Shown here: positions 51,200-59,548 of the stretch, piece by piece | Layout: every line of letters begins with the position of its first letter | How positions within the stretch are numbered: the stretch's first letter is position 1 | DNA from: DASWZN01 sp963841635 | Lineage (GTDB): Bacteria > Acidobacteriota > Terriglobia > Bryobacterales > Bryobacteraceae | Assembly: GCA_963841635.1 (NCBI GenBank) | Contig: CAWJDO010000002.1 | Location: forward strand, 3,534,001-3,598,000 | DNA length: 64,000 nt | Reading direction: 5' to 3' | Translations under genes and position numbers: made by a program | Notes under the pieces: generated by a model | Seen by the model: the letters and a program-made list of their open reading frames with translations, nothing else | What the model was told of the DNA's origin: nothing | Databases searched by the model: none

Positions 51200-51225
51200 T
51201 ATTATACGCGCTCGTCACTCGAGGC

Positions 51226-52563
51226 TCACCCCGCACCCCGAGTTCGCGGCCTCCCTTCCGGCTCTTCGCGCCCGGTTTGGCTTGGGAAGATGCGAACCTG
51301 CCTGCGCTTGGTAACGAATGCGACACTCCACTGCAATAGCACGAAGAACCGGTTGGCGAAACCAATCAGGAAGTAGATATGCACGAGCGCCCAGACAACC
51401 CAGGCGGGAAATCCGGCGAACCGCACAAATCGCAGATCGGCGACTGCATAAGTGCGGCCGACGATGGCGAGATCGCCCTTGTCCCAGTACCAGAAGGGCG
51501 GTGGCGCCTTCTCTCCAAGCACGCGCCGGCGAATCAGCCGCGCGACGTATTGGCCTTCCTGAATTGCCGGTTGCGCGACGCCGGGCACCACCATTGGCTC
51601 CTTTGCCTTGACGCCCACCAGATTGCGCGACCTCGCGACCACGTGCGCCGTATCGCCGATCGCAAACACTTCGGGATGGCCAGGTATCGACAAATCGGAA
51701 TTCACCATGACCCTGCCCGACCTGTCCGTGGCCGCGCCCAGCCAGCGTCCGGCCGGCGAGGCCAGCACTCCGGCGCTCCACAGTACCGTGCTGGCAAGGA
51801 CCCGCTGGCCACCGGCAACGATGCCTTCGGCGTCGACCATGGTGACGCGAGTACTGGTGCGGACCTCCACGCCAAGACTCTCCAGGTGAAGCTGGGCCCT
51901 GGCCGAAAGCGCTTCCGGATACGTGGGCAGCACGCGCGGCTCGGCCTCATAGAGCAGGATCTGCGCGCAGCGGGGATCAATGTGACGGAAGTCGTGGGCC
52001 AGTGCGACGCGGAACATCTCCGCCAGGGTACTCGCCATCTCCACTCCCACCGTTCCGGCACCGATCAGCACGAAGGTCAGCAACTTCTGGATGGCTTCCG
52101 GTGCGGCGTTACCGAGGGCGGCAAGTTCCTCCGCCTGCTCAAAGGCCATCAGAACCTTGCCGCGGATCTGGTCGGCATCCTCCAGCGACGCAAGTCCGGG
52201 AGCGAACTGCTGCCACTCGTCATGTCCAAAGTAGTTGTATTGAATGCCGGTGGCCAGAATCAGGAAGTCATACGGCATCTCATACTCGCGCAGGTGGACC
52301 CGCCGCGCGGGCGCATCGACGCCAACGACGTTATCCAGCAACACCTCCACGTTGCGCTGGCTGAGGATGGAGCGCAGCGGCCCGGAAATCTCGTCGGCGG
52401 AGAGCAAGCCCGTCGCCACCTGATACAACATGGGGCGAAAGAGATGGTAGTTGCGCCTGTCGATGAGCGTGATGCTCACGGGAGCAGCGGCCAGGGCGCG
52501 CGCTGCATAGAGCCCGCCGAAACCCCCTCCTACTATCACCACACGGGGAAGATTTGCAGGCAA
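51226..52563 (-). CDS. ndh: Type II NADH dehydrogenase (NDH-2)
   Basis: This 445-residue FAD enzyme passes electrons from NADH to quinone without pumping protons. The FAD Rossmann motif is VVIVGGGFGGLYAARAL, the NADH Rossmann motif FVLIGAGTVGVEMA, and VFAIGDTAHV is the conserved FAD C-terminal loop. A hydrophobic C-terminal segment (WVVWALVHIYFLIGFANRFF) is the usual membrane anchor. The menaquinone route encoded upstream in this window is consistent with its electron acceptor. It is divergent from the NAD(P)-binding gene at 52874. Confidence 0.93.
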   Translation of the reverse strand: MPANLPRVVIVGGGFGGLYAARALAAAPVSITLIDRRNYHLFRPMLYQVATGLLSADEISGPLRSILSQRNVEVLLDNVVGVDAPARRVHLREYEMPYDFLILATGIQYNYFGHDEWQQFAPGLASLEDADQIRGKVLMAFEQAEELAALGNAAPEAIQKLLTFVLIGAGTVGVEMASTLAEMFRVALAHDFRHIDPRCAQILLYEAEPRVLPTYPEALSARAQLHLESLGVEVRTSTRVTMVDAEGIVAGGQRVLASTVLWSAGVLASPAGRWLGAATDRSGRVMVNSDLSIPGHPEVFAIGDTAHVVARSRNLVGVKAKEPMVVPGVAQPAIQEGQYVARLIRRRVLGEKAPPPFWYWDKGDLAIVGRTYAVADLRFVRFAGFPAWVVWALVHIYFLIGFANRFFVLLQWSVAFVTKRRQVRIFPSQTGREEPEGRPRTRGAG

Positions 52564-52644
52564 AGTTACCTCCAGAGGTTAACCTTGGCGGTGGGCTGCA
52601 CATCCCTGGCCCCTCGAGCGCCCACTAATTCAATTCTACCGCTC

Positions 52645-52672
52645 GTTACCGAGCCGCGACCGCAAGGGAGCG
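52645..52672. repeat. Dispersed repeat, copy between ndh and the NAD(P)-binding gene
   Basis: ACCGAGCCGCGACCGCAAGG then GAGCGGAC lies in the 310-nt divergent region (52564-52873), upstream of both genes. Nothing else in the gap is gene-like; a Shine-Dalgarno (AAAGGAG) precedes the gene at 52874. Confidence 0.78.
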
Positions 52673-52873
52673 GACCGTTACCGTGCGCCGGCCCGGACGT
52701 GGCCATCTGCTCCAGCCGGGCCGAAGTACAATTGAGGTGTAGCTTCGGATCGAAACTCAGAGGCCGATCGCTAATGAACTTCCCCTCCTGCAAATCCACC
52801 GCCAGCGAAAGCTCCCACACAATCCGCCTCGTGTCACAGAGCGATGGGCTGTTCGAAATACGAAAGGAGAACC

Positions 52874-53653
52874 ATGAAGATCTCAGTTATCGGCGGTACA
52901 GGACTCATTGGATCGAAGCTGGTGAAGAAGCTTCGTGACAACGGGCAGGAAGTGGTAGCCGCGTCGCCCGCTTCCGGGGTCAACACCCTCACAGGCGAGG
53001 GGCTCGCGAGTGCGCTGAAGGGCGCCTCGGTGGTGGTGGATGTAACGAACTCCCCTTCGTGGGACGATGCGGCGGTGCTGAAGTTCTTCGAGACATCAAC
53101 CCGCAACCTCCTCGACTGTGGAGCGGCCGCGGGTGTGCGACATCACGTTGCGTTGTCGGTGGTAGGAACGGACCGCCTGCTCGAAAGCGGCTTCTTCCGC
53201 GCAAAACTCGTTCAGGAGAACCTGATCAAAGCCTCCTCCCTTCCGTACTCAATCGTTCGCGCGACACAGTTCTTCGAGTTCGTGCAGAAGATCGCCGATC
53301 CTTCCACGGAGGGCAACCAGGTGCGCCTGCCTCCAGTGCTCTTCGAGCCCATGGCGGCCGATGATGTCGCGAGTGCGTTAAGCAGAATCGCAATGAGCGC
53401 ACCTGCGAAGGCCACCCTGGAAATAGGGGGTCCCGAACAGTATCGTCTGGATGAACTGGTCCGCCGGGCCCTGGCTGCCCGCAAGGATCCACGCCAGGTG
53501 ATCTCCGACCCGCACGCGCGCTACTACGGTATCGAGGTGAGCGAGAGGACGCTCCTACCTGACGACGGCGCACGACTCGGCGAGACGCGCTTCGCAGACT
53601 GGCTCGATCAATCTATGAAACCAGCTCCAAAGACGCGCCCGCAGTCGGCGTAA
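52874..53653 (+). CDS. NAD(P)-binding protein, NmrA/atypical SDR family
   Basis: This 259-residue protein has the Rossmann start KISVIGGTGLIGSKLVKKLR with the GxxGxxG pattern of NmrA-like and atypical short-chain dehydrogenases. No YxxxK catalytic pair is obvious, which fits the NmrA-type group that bind NAD(P) as sensors or reductases. The ATG at 52874 follows AAAGGAG. The phrase LPYSIVRATQFFEFVQKIAD is common in this group. The substrate is unknown. Confidence 0.85.
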   Translation: MKISVIGGTGLIGSKLVKKLRDNGQEVVAASPASGVNTLTGEGLASALKGASVVVDVTNSPSWDDAAVLKFFETSTRNLLDCGAAAGVRHHVALSVVGTDRLLESGFFRAKLVQENLIKASSLPYSIVRATQFFEFVQKIADPSTEGNQVRLPPVLFEPMAADDVASALSRIAMSAPAKATLEIGGPEQYRLDELVRRALAARKDPRQVISDPHARYYGIEVSERTLLPDDGARLGETRFADWLDQSMKPAPKTRPQSA

Positions 53654-53699
53654 GAGCAGCGGAGGGGCACCATGATCACGACCTCGCCTCAAGATGCGT

Positions 53700-53729
53700 C
53701 GCCAGGGCCAGCATAAGCTGGCCCTGGCG
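53700..53729. terminator. Perfect hairpin downstream of the NAD(P)-binding gene
   Basis: A 13-bp perfect stem (CGCCAGGGCCAGC against GCTGGCCCTGGCG) with the loop ATAA lies 46 bases after the gene stop. It could terminate transcription or protect the 3' end. There is no T run after it. Confidence 0.5.
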
Positions 53730-53849
53730 TCCACGCCTCCGCGGGACGTCCACGACCCGCCCCGGGCGGCGTCTCGGCGGCTCTGGAGACCCGCTGCAGG
53801 ACTGGAGTCCTGCCCCACTGCAAAGGGCCGCTTGGGTGATACTGGAGAC

Positions 53850-56207
53850 TTGAACCAGACCAACGCGAATGACGTGGCGACGCAGGGCCGGAGGGACCTG
53901 GAATCGAGCGCCTGGTGGTTGGAGACGGAGCGGAACTTCCAGGCGAATGGCCGCGCAGCGGATGTCCAGCAGGCGCTGACGCAGGCGGCGGAAAAGGCGG
54001 CGGTCGAGGCTTTTAAGACCTCGCTTTTCCCCGTGCTCCGGGGGCCCGCCGTGATGCTCGCCGCAGGGGGGTTCGCTCGCCGCGAGTTGTTCCCATACTC
54101 CAACGCGGACATCCTCATCGTTCGAGAAGGCGAGGCGCCGCGGGAACTGAACGACTCCGTGGCCGAATTCGTTGGGCGGCTTTGGGCCAAGGGCGTACGC
54201 CCGAACCAGAGAATCTGCAGCGTTGCGGAATGCCTGGCGCTGGTCAGCCAGGGCAACGACCTGGGCCTCAGGCTGATCGATCGGCGGATACTGGCCGGCG
54301 ATTTCGTCGTGGCCGAGAAGCTCGAGCGCGAACTGGTGGGCTTGTTCCAGAGGGGGGGGCGACAGATCGTCGAGCGCATGATCTCGCAAACCCGCGCGAG
54401 GCATGCGAAGTGGCAAGACACGCCGTCGCACCGGGAGCCCGATGTGGAGGAGACTCCGGGCGGGCTGCGCGACCTGCGGCTGATCGCGGACCTGGACAAG
54501 CTCCGGCCGGATCGGCTGCAACCGACCCAGCGGCTGGACGAGGCCGCCGCGTTCTTCTCTTCCGTCCGGTGCTTTCTGCACTACCGGGCCAGGGAGAACC
54601 GCAACGCGCTCGATCTGGCGGCGCAGGAGGCCGTCGCCGCTCAGTTCGCCAGCGGCCGGGAGCCTTCCCTGTGGATGAGCGAGTATTTCCGGCACGCGCG
54701 CACGGTCTTCCACGAAGCGCGCCGCGCGCTGGATTCGTGCGCCGGCGACGTGTCTCAGGCTTCGGGCGCCGAGTTCTCGACCGACGCGGAAGCGGTGTTT
54801 CGCCTGCTCGAGTCCGTAGCGCGGGACGGAGTTCCGCCGGGACCGGCGACGGAGCGGCGCCTCGGGGCCGCTCATGGGGCGGTGAGCGCATTCTGTCTGC
54901 AGGAACGGCCGCTGTGGCCCGCCATCAGGACCATCCTTTCCCTGCCCCACGCGCCCCTGGCGATGCGCGTTCTCCAGCGGACCGACCTGCTGACGGCGGT
55001 CTTTCCCGAGTGGGCCAGCATCGAGGGCGCGGTGGCGCACGACGCGGATGGCGCCTACACGATTGACGAGCACACGCTGATGGCGGTCGAGCGGGTCTCG
55101 GCGGCCAGCCAGCGGTTCGGCGAACTGCTTTCAGAGATCGAAGACCCGGCGGTGCTGCTCTTCGCGGTGCTGTTTCACCATATCGGCGGAAGCGAGGCGG
55201 CGGCGCGCATCCAGATGCCGGCTTCCGATCGCGAGCTGATCGCGTTCCTCATCGAGCAGCAGAACACGCTGTCGGATGCCGCGAGCGGCCGCGACCTGGG
55301 CGACCCGGCGACGGTCCGCTGGCTTACCGAGCGAATCGGAACCATCGAACGGCTGCGGCTGCTGGCCCTGCTCACCTACGCGGGCATCGCGGCGAGCTCT
55401 TCGGAATCGATGATCCCCTGGCGGCTCGATCAGCTGGTGCGGACGTATGACGCAACCTACCGCGCGCTCACGCGCGGGCTCGAGACCGACCGCATACAGG
55501 AACTCCCCGCAACGCTTCCGGAAAGCGCGGAGTTCATCAAGGGCTTCCCCACACGGTACCTGCGCGCGCGTGCCGCCGGGGAGATTGCCGCACATACACT
55601 GCTCTACCAGCGCAGCCGGCCGACGGGCGTGGCTGTGCATCTGGAAGAGATGGAAGGCGCCTACAAGCTGACCGTGGTCGCCGGGGACCGGCCGGCTCTG
55701 TTCGCCTCCTTTGCGGGCGCGATCTCCAGCTTTGGCCTGAACATCGTCAAGGCGGAGGCTTTTTCCAACTCACAAGGCGTCATTCTCGACACGTTCACTT
55801 TCACGGATCCCAAGCGCACGTTCGAGTTGAACCCGCCCGAGGCCGAGCGCCTGCAGGATTTGATGGGGCGCGTCGCTCTGGGCAAGACGGATGCCAGGCG
55901 GCTGTTCCGCAACCGGCCGCAGGCGCGCGCCGAGAGACGCGCCGTCGAGCCGCGGATTCAGTTCGATTCCGAGGCGCACGAGACGGCGACGCTGGTGGAG
56001 ATTGTGGCGGAAGACCGGATCGGACTTCTGTACAGCCTGGCGACCGTGTTCTCGTCGAACGCGTGCAACATCGACACCGTGCTCATCGACACGAAGGGCC
56101 ATCGGGCGATCGACGTCTTTCACATCGCCAAGGATGGGCGGAAGCTAATCCCAGAAATGCAAGAGACGCTCAGGCAGCAGTTGCTTTCGGCTTGTTTGGG
56201 GGAGTAG
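53850..56207 (+). CDS. glnD: GlnD-family protein with degraded catalytic sites
   Basis: The 785-residue protein follows the GlnD plan: nucleotidyltransferase domain (about 60-190), middle domain with GGLRDLRLIADL, HD domain (about 400-530), and two ACT domains (about 610-690 and 705-785; DRPALFASFAGAISSFGLNI and DRIGLLYSLATVFSSNACNI). In the transferase domain the SDxD motif is SNAD (Asn85 for Asp) and LWD is LWA (Ala113). In the HD domain, HD is HH (His443-His444), the HH pair is QQ (Gln470-Gln471) and the last Asp is Gly512; only His408 remains. The start is TTG 53850. It may be a pseudoenzyme; the family role is uridylylation of PII. Confidence 0.85.
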   Translation: MNQTNANDVATQGRRDLESSAWWLETERNFQANGRAADVQQALTQAAEKAAVEAFKTSLFPVLRGPAVMLAAGGFARRELFPYSNADILIVREGEAPRELNDSVAEFVGRLWAKGVRPNQRICSVAECLALVSQGNDLGLRLIDRRILAGDFVVAEKLERELVGLFQRGGRQIVERMISQTRARHAKWQDTPSHREPDVEETPGGLRDLRLIADLDKLRPDRLQPTQRLDEAAAFFSSVRCFLHYRARENRNALDLAAQEAVAAQFASGREPSLWMSEYFRHARTVFHEARRALDSCAGDVSQASGAEFSTDAEAVFRLLESVARDGVPPGPATERRLGAAHGAVSAFCLQERPLWPAIRTILSLPHAPLAMRVLQRTDLLTAVFPEWASIEGAVAHDADGAYTIDEHTLMAVERVSAASQRFGELLSEIEDPAVLLFAVLFHHIGGSEAAARIQMPASDRELIAFLIEQQNTLSDAASGRDLGDPATVRWLTERIGTIERLRLLALLTYAGIAASSSESMIPWRLDQLVRTYDATYRALTRGLETDRIQELPATLPESAEFIKGFPTRYLRARAAGEIAAHTLLYQRSRPTGVAVHLEEMEGAYKLTVVAGDRPALFASFAGAISSFGLNIVKAEAFSNSQGVILDTFTFTDPKRTFELNPPEAERLQDLMGRVALGKTDARRLFRNRPQARAERRAVEPRIQFDSEAHETATLVEIVAEDRIGLLYSLATVFSSNACNIDTVLIDTKGHRAIDVFHIAKDGRKLIPEMQETLRQQLLSACLGE

Positions 56208-56229
56208 GCGCGAACGTACAAAGCAGTGC

Positions 56230-57201
56230 CTACTTGGCGTGGCGGGCCGCCAGAATGATCAGGCCGAACACCACGATCGGGATCAGTGCCATGGCGGCGT
56301 AGAAGAGAAGCCTCTTAAGCCAGGGCGTCCGGCGGATCTTCCAGTCCTTGAGTTCCGAGCGGTCGACCGCGGAGACCTGATCGAGGTGCTCTAGGTCCCA
56401 GGCGAACTCGTTGGCGGTGGAGTAGCGATTCTGCGGCTCGCGCTCGATGGCGCGGTAGATGACCTCCTGCAGCTCGGGCGAAATCGCCGGGTTGTGCTCA
56501 CGCGGCGGGATGGGATTGTTCACCAGGCGGTCGTTCATGACGAGGAATGGATTGGCTCCCTGGAACGGAGTCTCGCCGGTGAGCATCTCGTAGAGCATCA
56601 CGCCCAGCGAGTAAATGTCGCTGCGGCCATCGCCACGCTTCCCCTTCACCTGCTCCGGCGAAATGTAGTCGGGGGTCCCCATGATCTGGGACATCTTTCC
56701 GAACGTGAGCCGGCGCGCGCCGGTCTTGCCGGCGATGCCGAAGTCGATCAGCTTGATGTTATCGTCGGCGTCCACCATGATGTTTTCGGGCTTCAGATCG
56801 CGGTGCACGACGCCGTTGCGATGGATGTAGTCCAGGGCATCGCAGACGGCGATGGCGATGCGGATGGCCCGTTCCTGTGGCAGCGGCCTGGTTTCCCGGA
56901 GGATGTGGCGGAGCAGTTCGCCGTTGACCCACTCCATCACCATGTAGTGCCCAGTGCGGGAATCGTCCGCGAGCACCTTCATGACGGCGGGGTGGTCGAG
57001 GGCCTGGCCGACCTCCTCCTCGCGCTTGAAGCGGTCGAAGATAACGGGATCGGCTTCCATTTCCGGATGCGGGATCTTGAGGGCGACCTGGCGTCCGGTA
57101 TGGGTGTCGGTGGCCCTGAAGATGGAGGCCATGCCGCTGCGCGCCACCAGGCCTTCGATCCGGTAATGGTCGAGTTGTTCGCCGGTATGGAGTCCAGTCA
57201 T
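56230..57201 (-). CDS. Ser/Thr protein kinase with C-terminal membrane anchor
   Basis: This 323-residue kinase starts with MTGLHTGEQLDHYRIEGLVA. Lys42 lies in VALKIPHPEM, the catalytic loop is VVHRDLKPEN (Asp135), and DFG is at 153-155. The activation loop contains GTPDYISPEQVKGKRGDGRSD. The glycine-rich loop is unusual: VARSGMASIF keeps one glycine of the GxGxxG motif. A single membrane segment (LLFYAAMALIPIVVFGLIILA) ends the protein. Orientation would put the kinase domain in the cytosol with no periplasmic sensor. It is divergent from the FAD oxidoreductase. Confidence 0.9.
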   Translation of the reverse strand: MTGLHTGEQLDHYRIEGLVARSGMASIFRATDTHTGRQVALKIPHPEMEADPVIFDRFKREEEVGQALDHPAVMKVLADDSRTGHYMVMEWVNGELLRHILRETRPLPQERAIRIAIAVCDALDYIHRNGVVHRDLKPENIMVDADDNIKLIDFGIAGKTGARRLTFGKMSQIMGTPDYISPEQVKGKRGDGRSDIYSLGVMLYEMLTGETPFQGANPFLVMNDRLVNNPIPPREHNPAISPELQEVIYRAIEREPQNRYSTANEFAWDLEHLDQVSAVDRSELKDWKIRRTPWLKRLLFYAAMALIPIVVFGLIILAARHAK

Positions 57202-57368
57202 GACGCGAGCGTGAGCAGGGGCGTGATGGAGCGTCGGCGGTGACAACCCACCGCTCCATTTTGGCATGTGGGGTGTGGGAAAGTCCTTCGCGGGTGGGTA
57301 GTTCTCCGGAGGTTCCCCGGAGAATGAGCGGGTGCCGCGCTTACTAGATGTTATCCGGGAGGATCGGA

Positions 57369-58730
57369 GTGACATCTCGTTCGGGCGGCAGCAACCCTCG
57401 TGTCCTTATTTTGGGAGCCGGCTGTACGGGGCTGGGCGCGGCCTGGCGCCTCGATGAACTCGGCCATACCAACTTCCTGGTCCTGGAGAAAGAGGCCTGG
57501 CCGGGAGGACTCTCGGCGTCCTTCGTGGACCCTGCCGGCTTCACGTGGGATATCGGCGGCCACGTGCTGTTCTCCCAATCCGAGTACTTCAACCGCGTGC
57601 TCGACCAGGCGCTGGCCGGCCAGTGGATCGAGCACGCACGCCAGTCGCACATCTGGACGTCCGGCCGCTTTGTCCCGTATCCGTTCCAGTACAACCTGCG
57701 GCACCTGCCCAAGGACCAGATTCTGGAATGCCTGCATGGCCTGCTCGAAGCGGGGCGGAACGGAAAGGCCGACATGGGCAGCTTCCGGGACTGGATTTTG
57801 GCTTCGTTCGGGAGCGGGATCGCGCAGCTGTTCATGCTCCCGTACAACTTTAAAGTCTGGGCGCATCCTCCTGAATTAATGAGTCATAAATGGGTGGGCG
57901 AGCGGGTAGCGACGGTCGACGTGGCGCGGGTTCTGGACAACGTCATCCTCGAACGCGACGACATTTCCTGGGGCCCGAACAACACCTTTCGCTTTCCGAA
58001 GGCGGGCGGCACGGGCGCCATCTGGAAGGCTGTGGCGGCACATCTGCCGCAGGACCGGCTGAGGTTCGGCGAGGAGGTGCGCGAGGTTGACCTGGACGGC
58101 CACCGGGTACGGACGTCGCGGGATTGGGTTCCGTACGACGCGCTCATCTCCTCGCTGCCGCTCGATCTGCTGGCCCGCATGACCTGCCGCGACGCCCTGG
58201 TGGCGGCCGCCGGGCGCCTTCGTTACAGCACCACGCACGTGGTGGGCATTGGCTTGCGCGGCCCGGTTCCCGAGCGCCTCCGCGAGAAGAACTGGATGTA
58301 CTTTCCGGAGCCGGACAGTCCGTTTTATCGGGTGACGGTCTTCTCGAACTACTCGCCCGCGAACGTGCCAGACCCGGCGCGCACCTGGTCTCTAATGGCC
58401 GAAGTCTCGGAATCGGCATTCAAGCCCTTGCCGGAAGGGGACTTAGCGGCAAATGTTGTGCGCGGGATGAGAACCACAGGGCTCCTCCCGGAGCATCCGG
58501 ACATCGCCTCGGTCTGGACTTACCGCGCCGAACGGGGCTATCCGGTTCCGACCACGGACCGGGACGAGTGCCTGAAGCGGGTGATCGAGGAACTGGAACG
58601 GCACTCGGTCTACTCCCGGGGCCGTTTCGGCGCTTGGAAATACGAAGTGGGCAACCAAGACCACAGCTTCATACAGGGAGTTGAGGCTGCCGACGATATA
58701 TACGGTGTCGGACACGCCGGGAAGGAATAG
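57369..58730 (+). CDS. FAD-dependent oxidoreductase, UDP-galactopyranose-mutase/amine-oxidase-like
   Basis: This 453-residue protein has an FAD-binding Rossmann start (VLILGAGCTGLGAAWRL) and the E-x-GG motif (LEKEAWPGGLSASF). The middle (FTWDIGGHVLFSQSEYF, then NFKVWAHPPELMSHKWVGER) resembles the UDP-galactopyranose mutase and protoporphyrinogen-oxidase-like families, which work on lipid or sugar substrates at the membrane. The GTG at 57369 lies behind GGGAGG and is preferred over an ATG at 57348. It opens the glycan cluster with a methyltransferase, flippase and glycosyltransferase downstream, so a sugar-nucleotide role is plausible. Confidence 0.78.
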   Translation: MTSRSGGSNPRVLILGAGCTGLGAAWRLDELGHTNFLVLEKEAWPGGLSASFVDPAGFTWDIGGHVLFSQSEYFNRVLDQALAGQWIEHARQSHIWTSGRFVPYPFQYNLRHLPKDQILECLHGLLEAGRNGKADMGSFRDWILASFGSGIAQLFMLPYNFKVWAHPPELMSHKWVGERVATVDVARVLDNVILERDDISWGPNNTFRFPKAGGTGAIWKAVAAHLPQDRLRFGEEVREVDLDGHRVRTSRDWVPYDALISSLPLDLLARMTCRDALVAAAGRLRYSTTHVVGIGLRGPVPERLREKNWMYFPEPDSPFYRVTVFSNYSPANVPDPARTWSLMAEVSESAFKPLPEGDLAANVVRGMRTTGLLPEHPDIASVWTYRAERGYPVPTTDRDECLKRVIEELERHSVYSRGRFGAWKYEVGNQDHSFIQGVEAADDIYGVGHAGKE

Positions 58731-58757
58731 ACCGGTCCGGCGTAGGGGGCGACACCC

Positions 58758-59498
58758 ATGCACAGACTCCTGCGGCTGCTGAAGCGGGCCAGGTTGGCGT
58801 TTGCTTTGCGCACGGGGTGGCTCGTGCCGGCCTTGGATCTCGTTGGCTACGAGACGCTGGTAGAGCACATCCAGAGGTCCGGGGCTTGCCGGGTTGCGGG
58901 AGACTTCATCGAAGTGGGGGCCTTTCTCGGAGGCGGCACCGTGAAACTGGCGGAACTCGCCCGCTTGTTGGGAAAGCGGGTCTGGGTAGTCGATATCTTC
59001 GATCCCGGCTTCGACCTCACGGTGAACGCCGCCGGAACGGCGATGGCCAGTTTGTACCAGGCGACGTTGGGGTGTGGCTCTCAGGAGCGGGCATTCCGCC
59101 TCGTCACCAGAGCCGTCGCGGGCACTCTCGAAGTCCTTAAGCAGGACTCGCGTGCAGTCGTCCTGCCGCCGGACCTGAAGTTCGCCTTCGGGTTCATCGA
59201 CGGCAATCACGACCCCGAATACGTCAAGAGCGACTTTCAACTGGTCTGGGACCGCCTGAGCCCGGGCGGCTTGCTCGGGTTGCACGACTATGGGGGGGAC
59301 CTTCCCGAAGTAACGCGGGCCATCGATCAACTCATCGATCGATTCGGGAGCCAAATCGAATCGACAGAGCTGGTCCCCAAGCAGTGGGTGATGTTCCTTC
59401 AGAAGAAAGCCGAACCCGTTGCTTCGAACGGGTTCGCCCTGGACGGAGATCCCGTAGCTGTCCCGAGCGGCGGAGGCCAGCGAGGGGCCGATTGCTGA
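58758..59498 (+). CDS. TylF/MycF-like SAM methyltransferase
   Basis: This 246-residue protein has a SAM-binding core (DFIEVGAFLGGGTVKLAELA, VWVVDIFDPGF) and the segment FIDGNHDPEYVKSDFQLVWD with the motif DGxHxxExVxxD, typical of macrocin-type and related O-methyltransferases. These often methylate sugars in glycan or antibiotic pathways. In this cluster a role in methylating a surface sugar is likely but unproved. It starts 28 bases after the oxidoreductase. Confidence 0.78.
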   Translation: MHRLLRLLKRARLAFALRTGWLVPALDLVGYETLVEHIQRSGACRVAGDFIEVGAFLGGGTVKLAELARLLGKRVWVVDIFDPGFDLTVNAAGTAMASLYQATLGCGSQERAFRLVTRAVAGTLEVLKQDSRAVVLPPDLKFAFGFIDGNHDPEYVKSDFQLVWDRLSPGGLLGLHDYGGDLPEVTRAIDQLIDRFGSQIESTELVPKQWVMFLQKKAEPVASNGFALDGDPVAVPSGGGQRGADC

Positions 59499-59548
59499 TC
59501 CACGCTCCCGCCCTGTCCGGCCCAGAGGGTCCACGGGTCAACTCCGGC

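Noticed and set aside
48521..51376. A 951-codon plus-strand frame over the GH3 gene
   Set aside because: It mirrors the GH3 coding sequence and is a shadow of it; the product is Arg/His-rich with no family.
51379..52938. A 519-codon plus-strand frame over ndh
   Set aside because: Antisense shadow of a well-supported NDH-2 gene.
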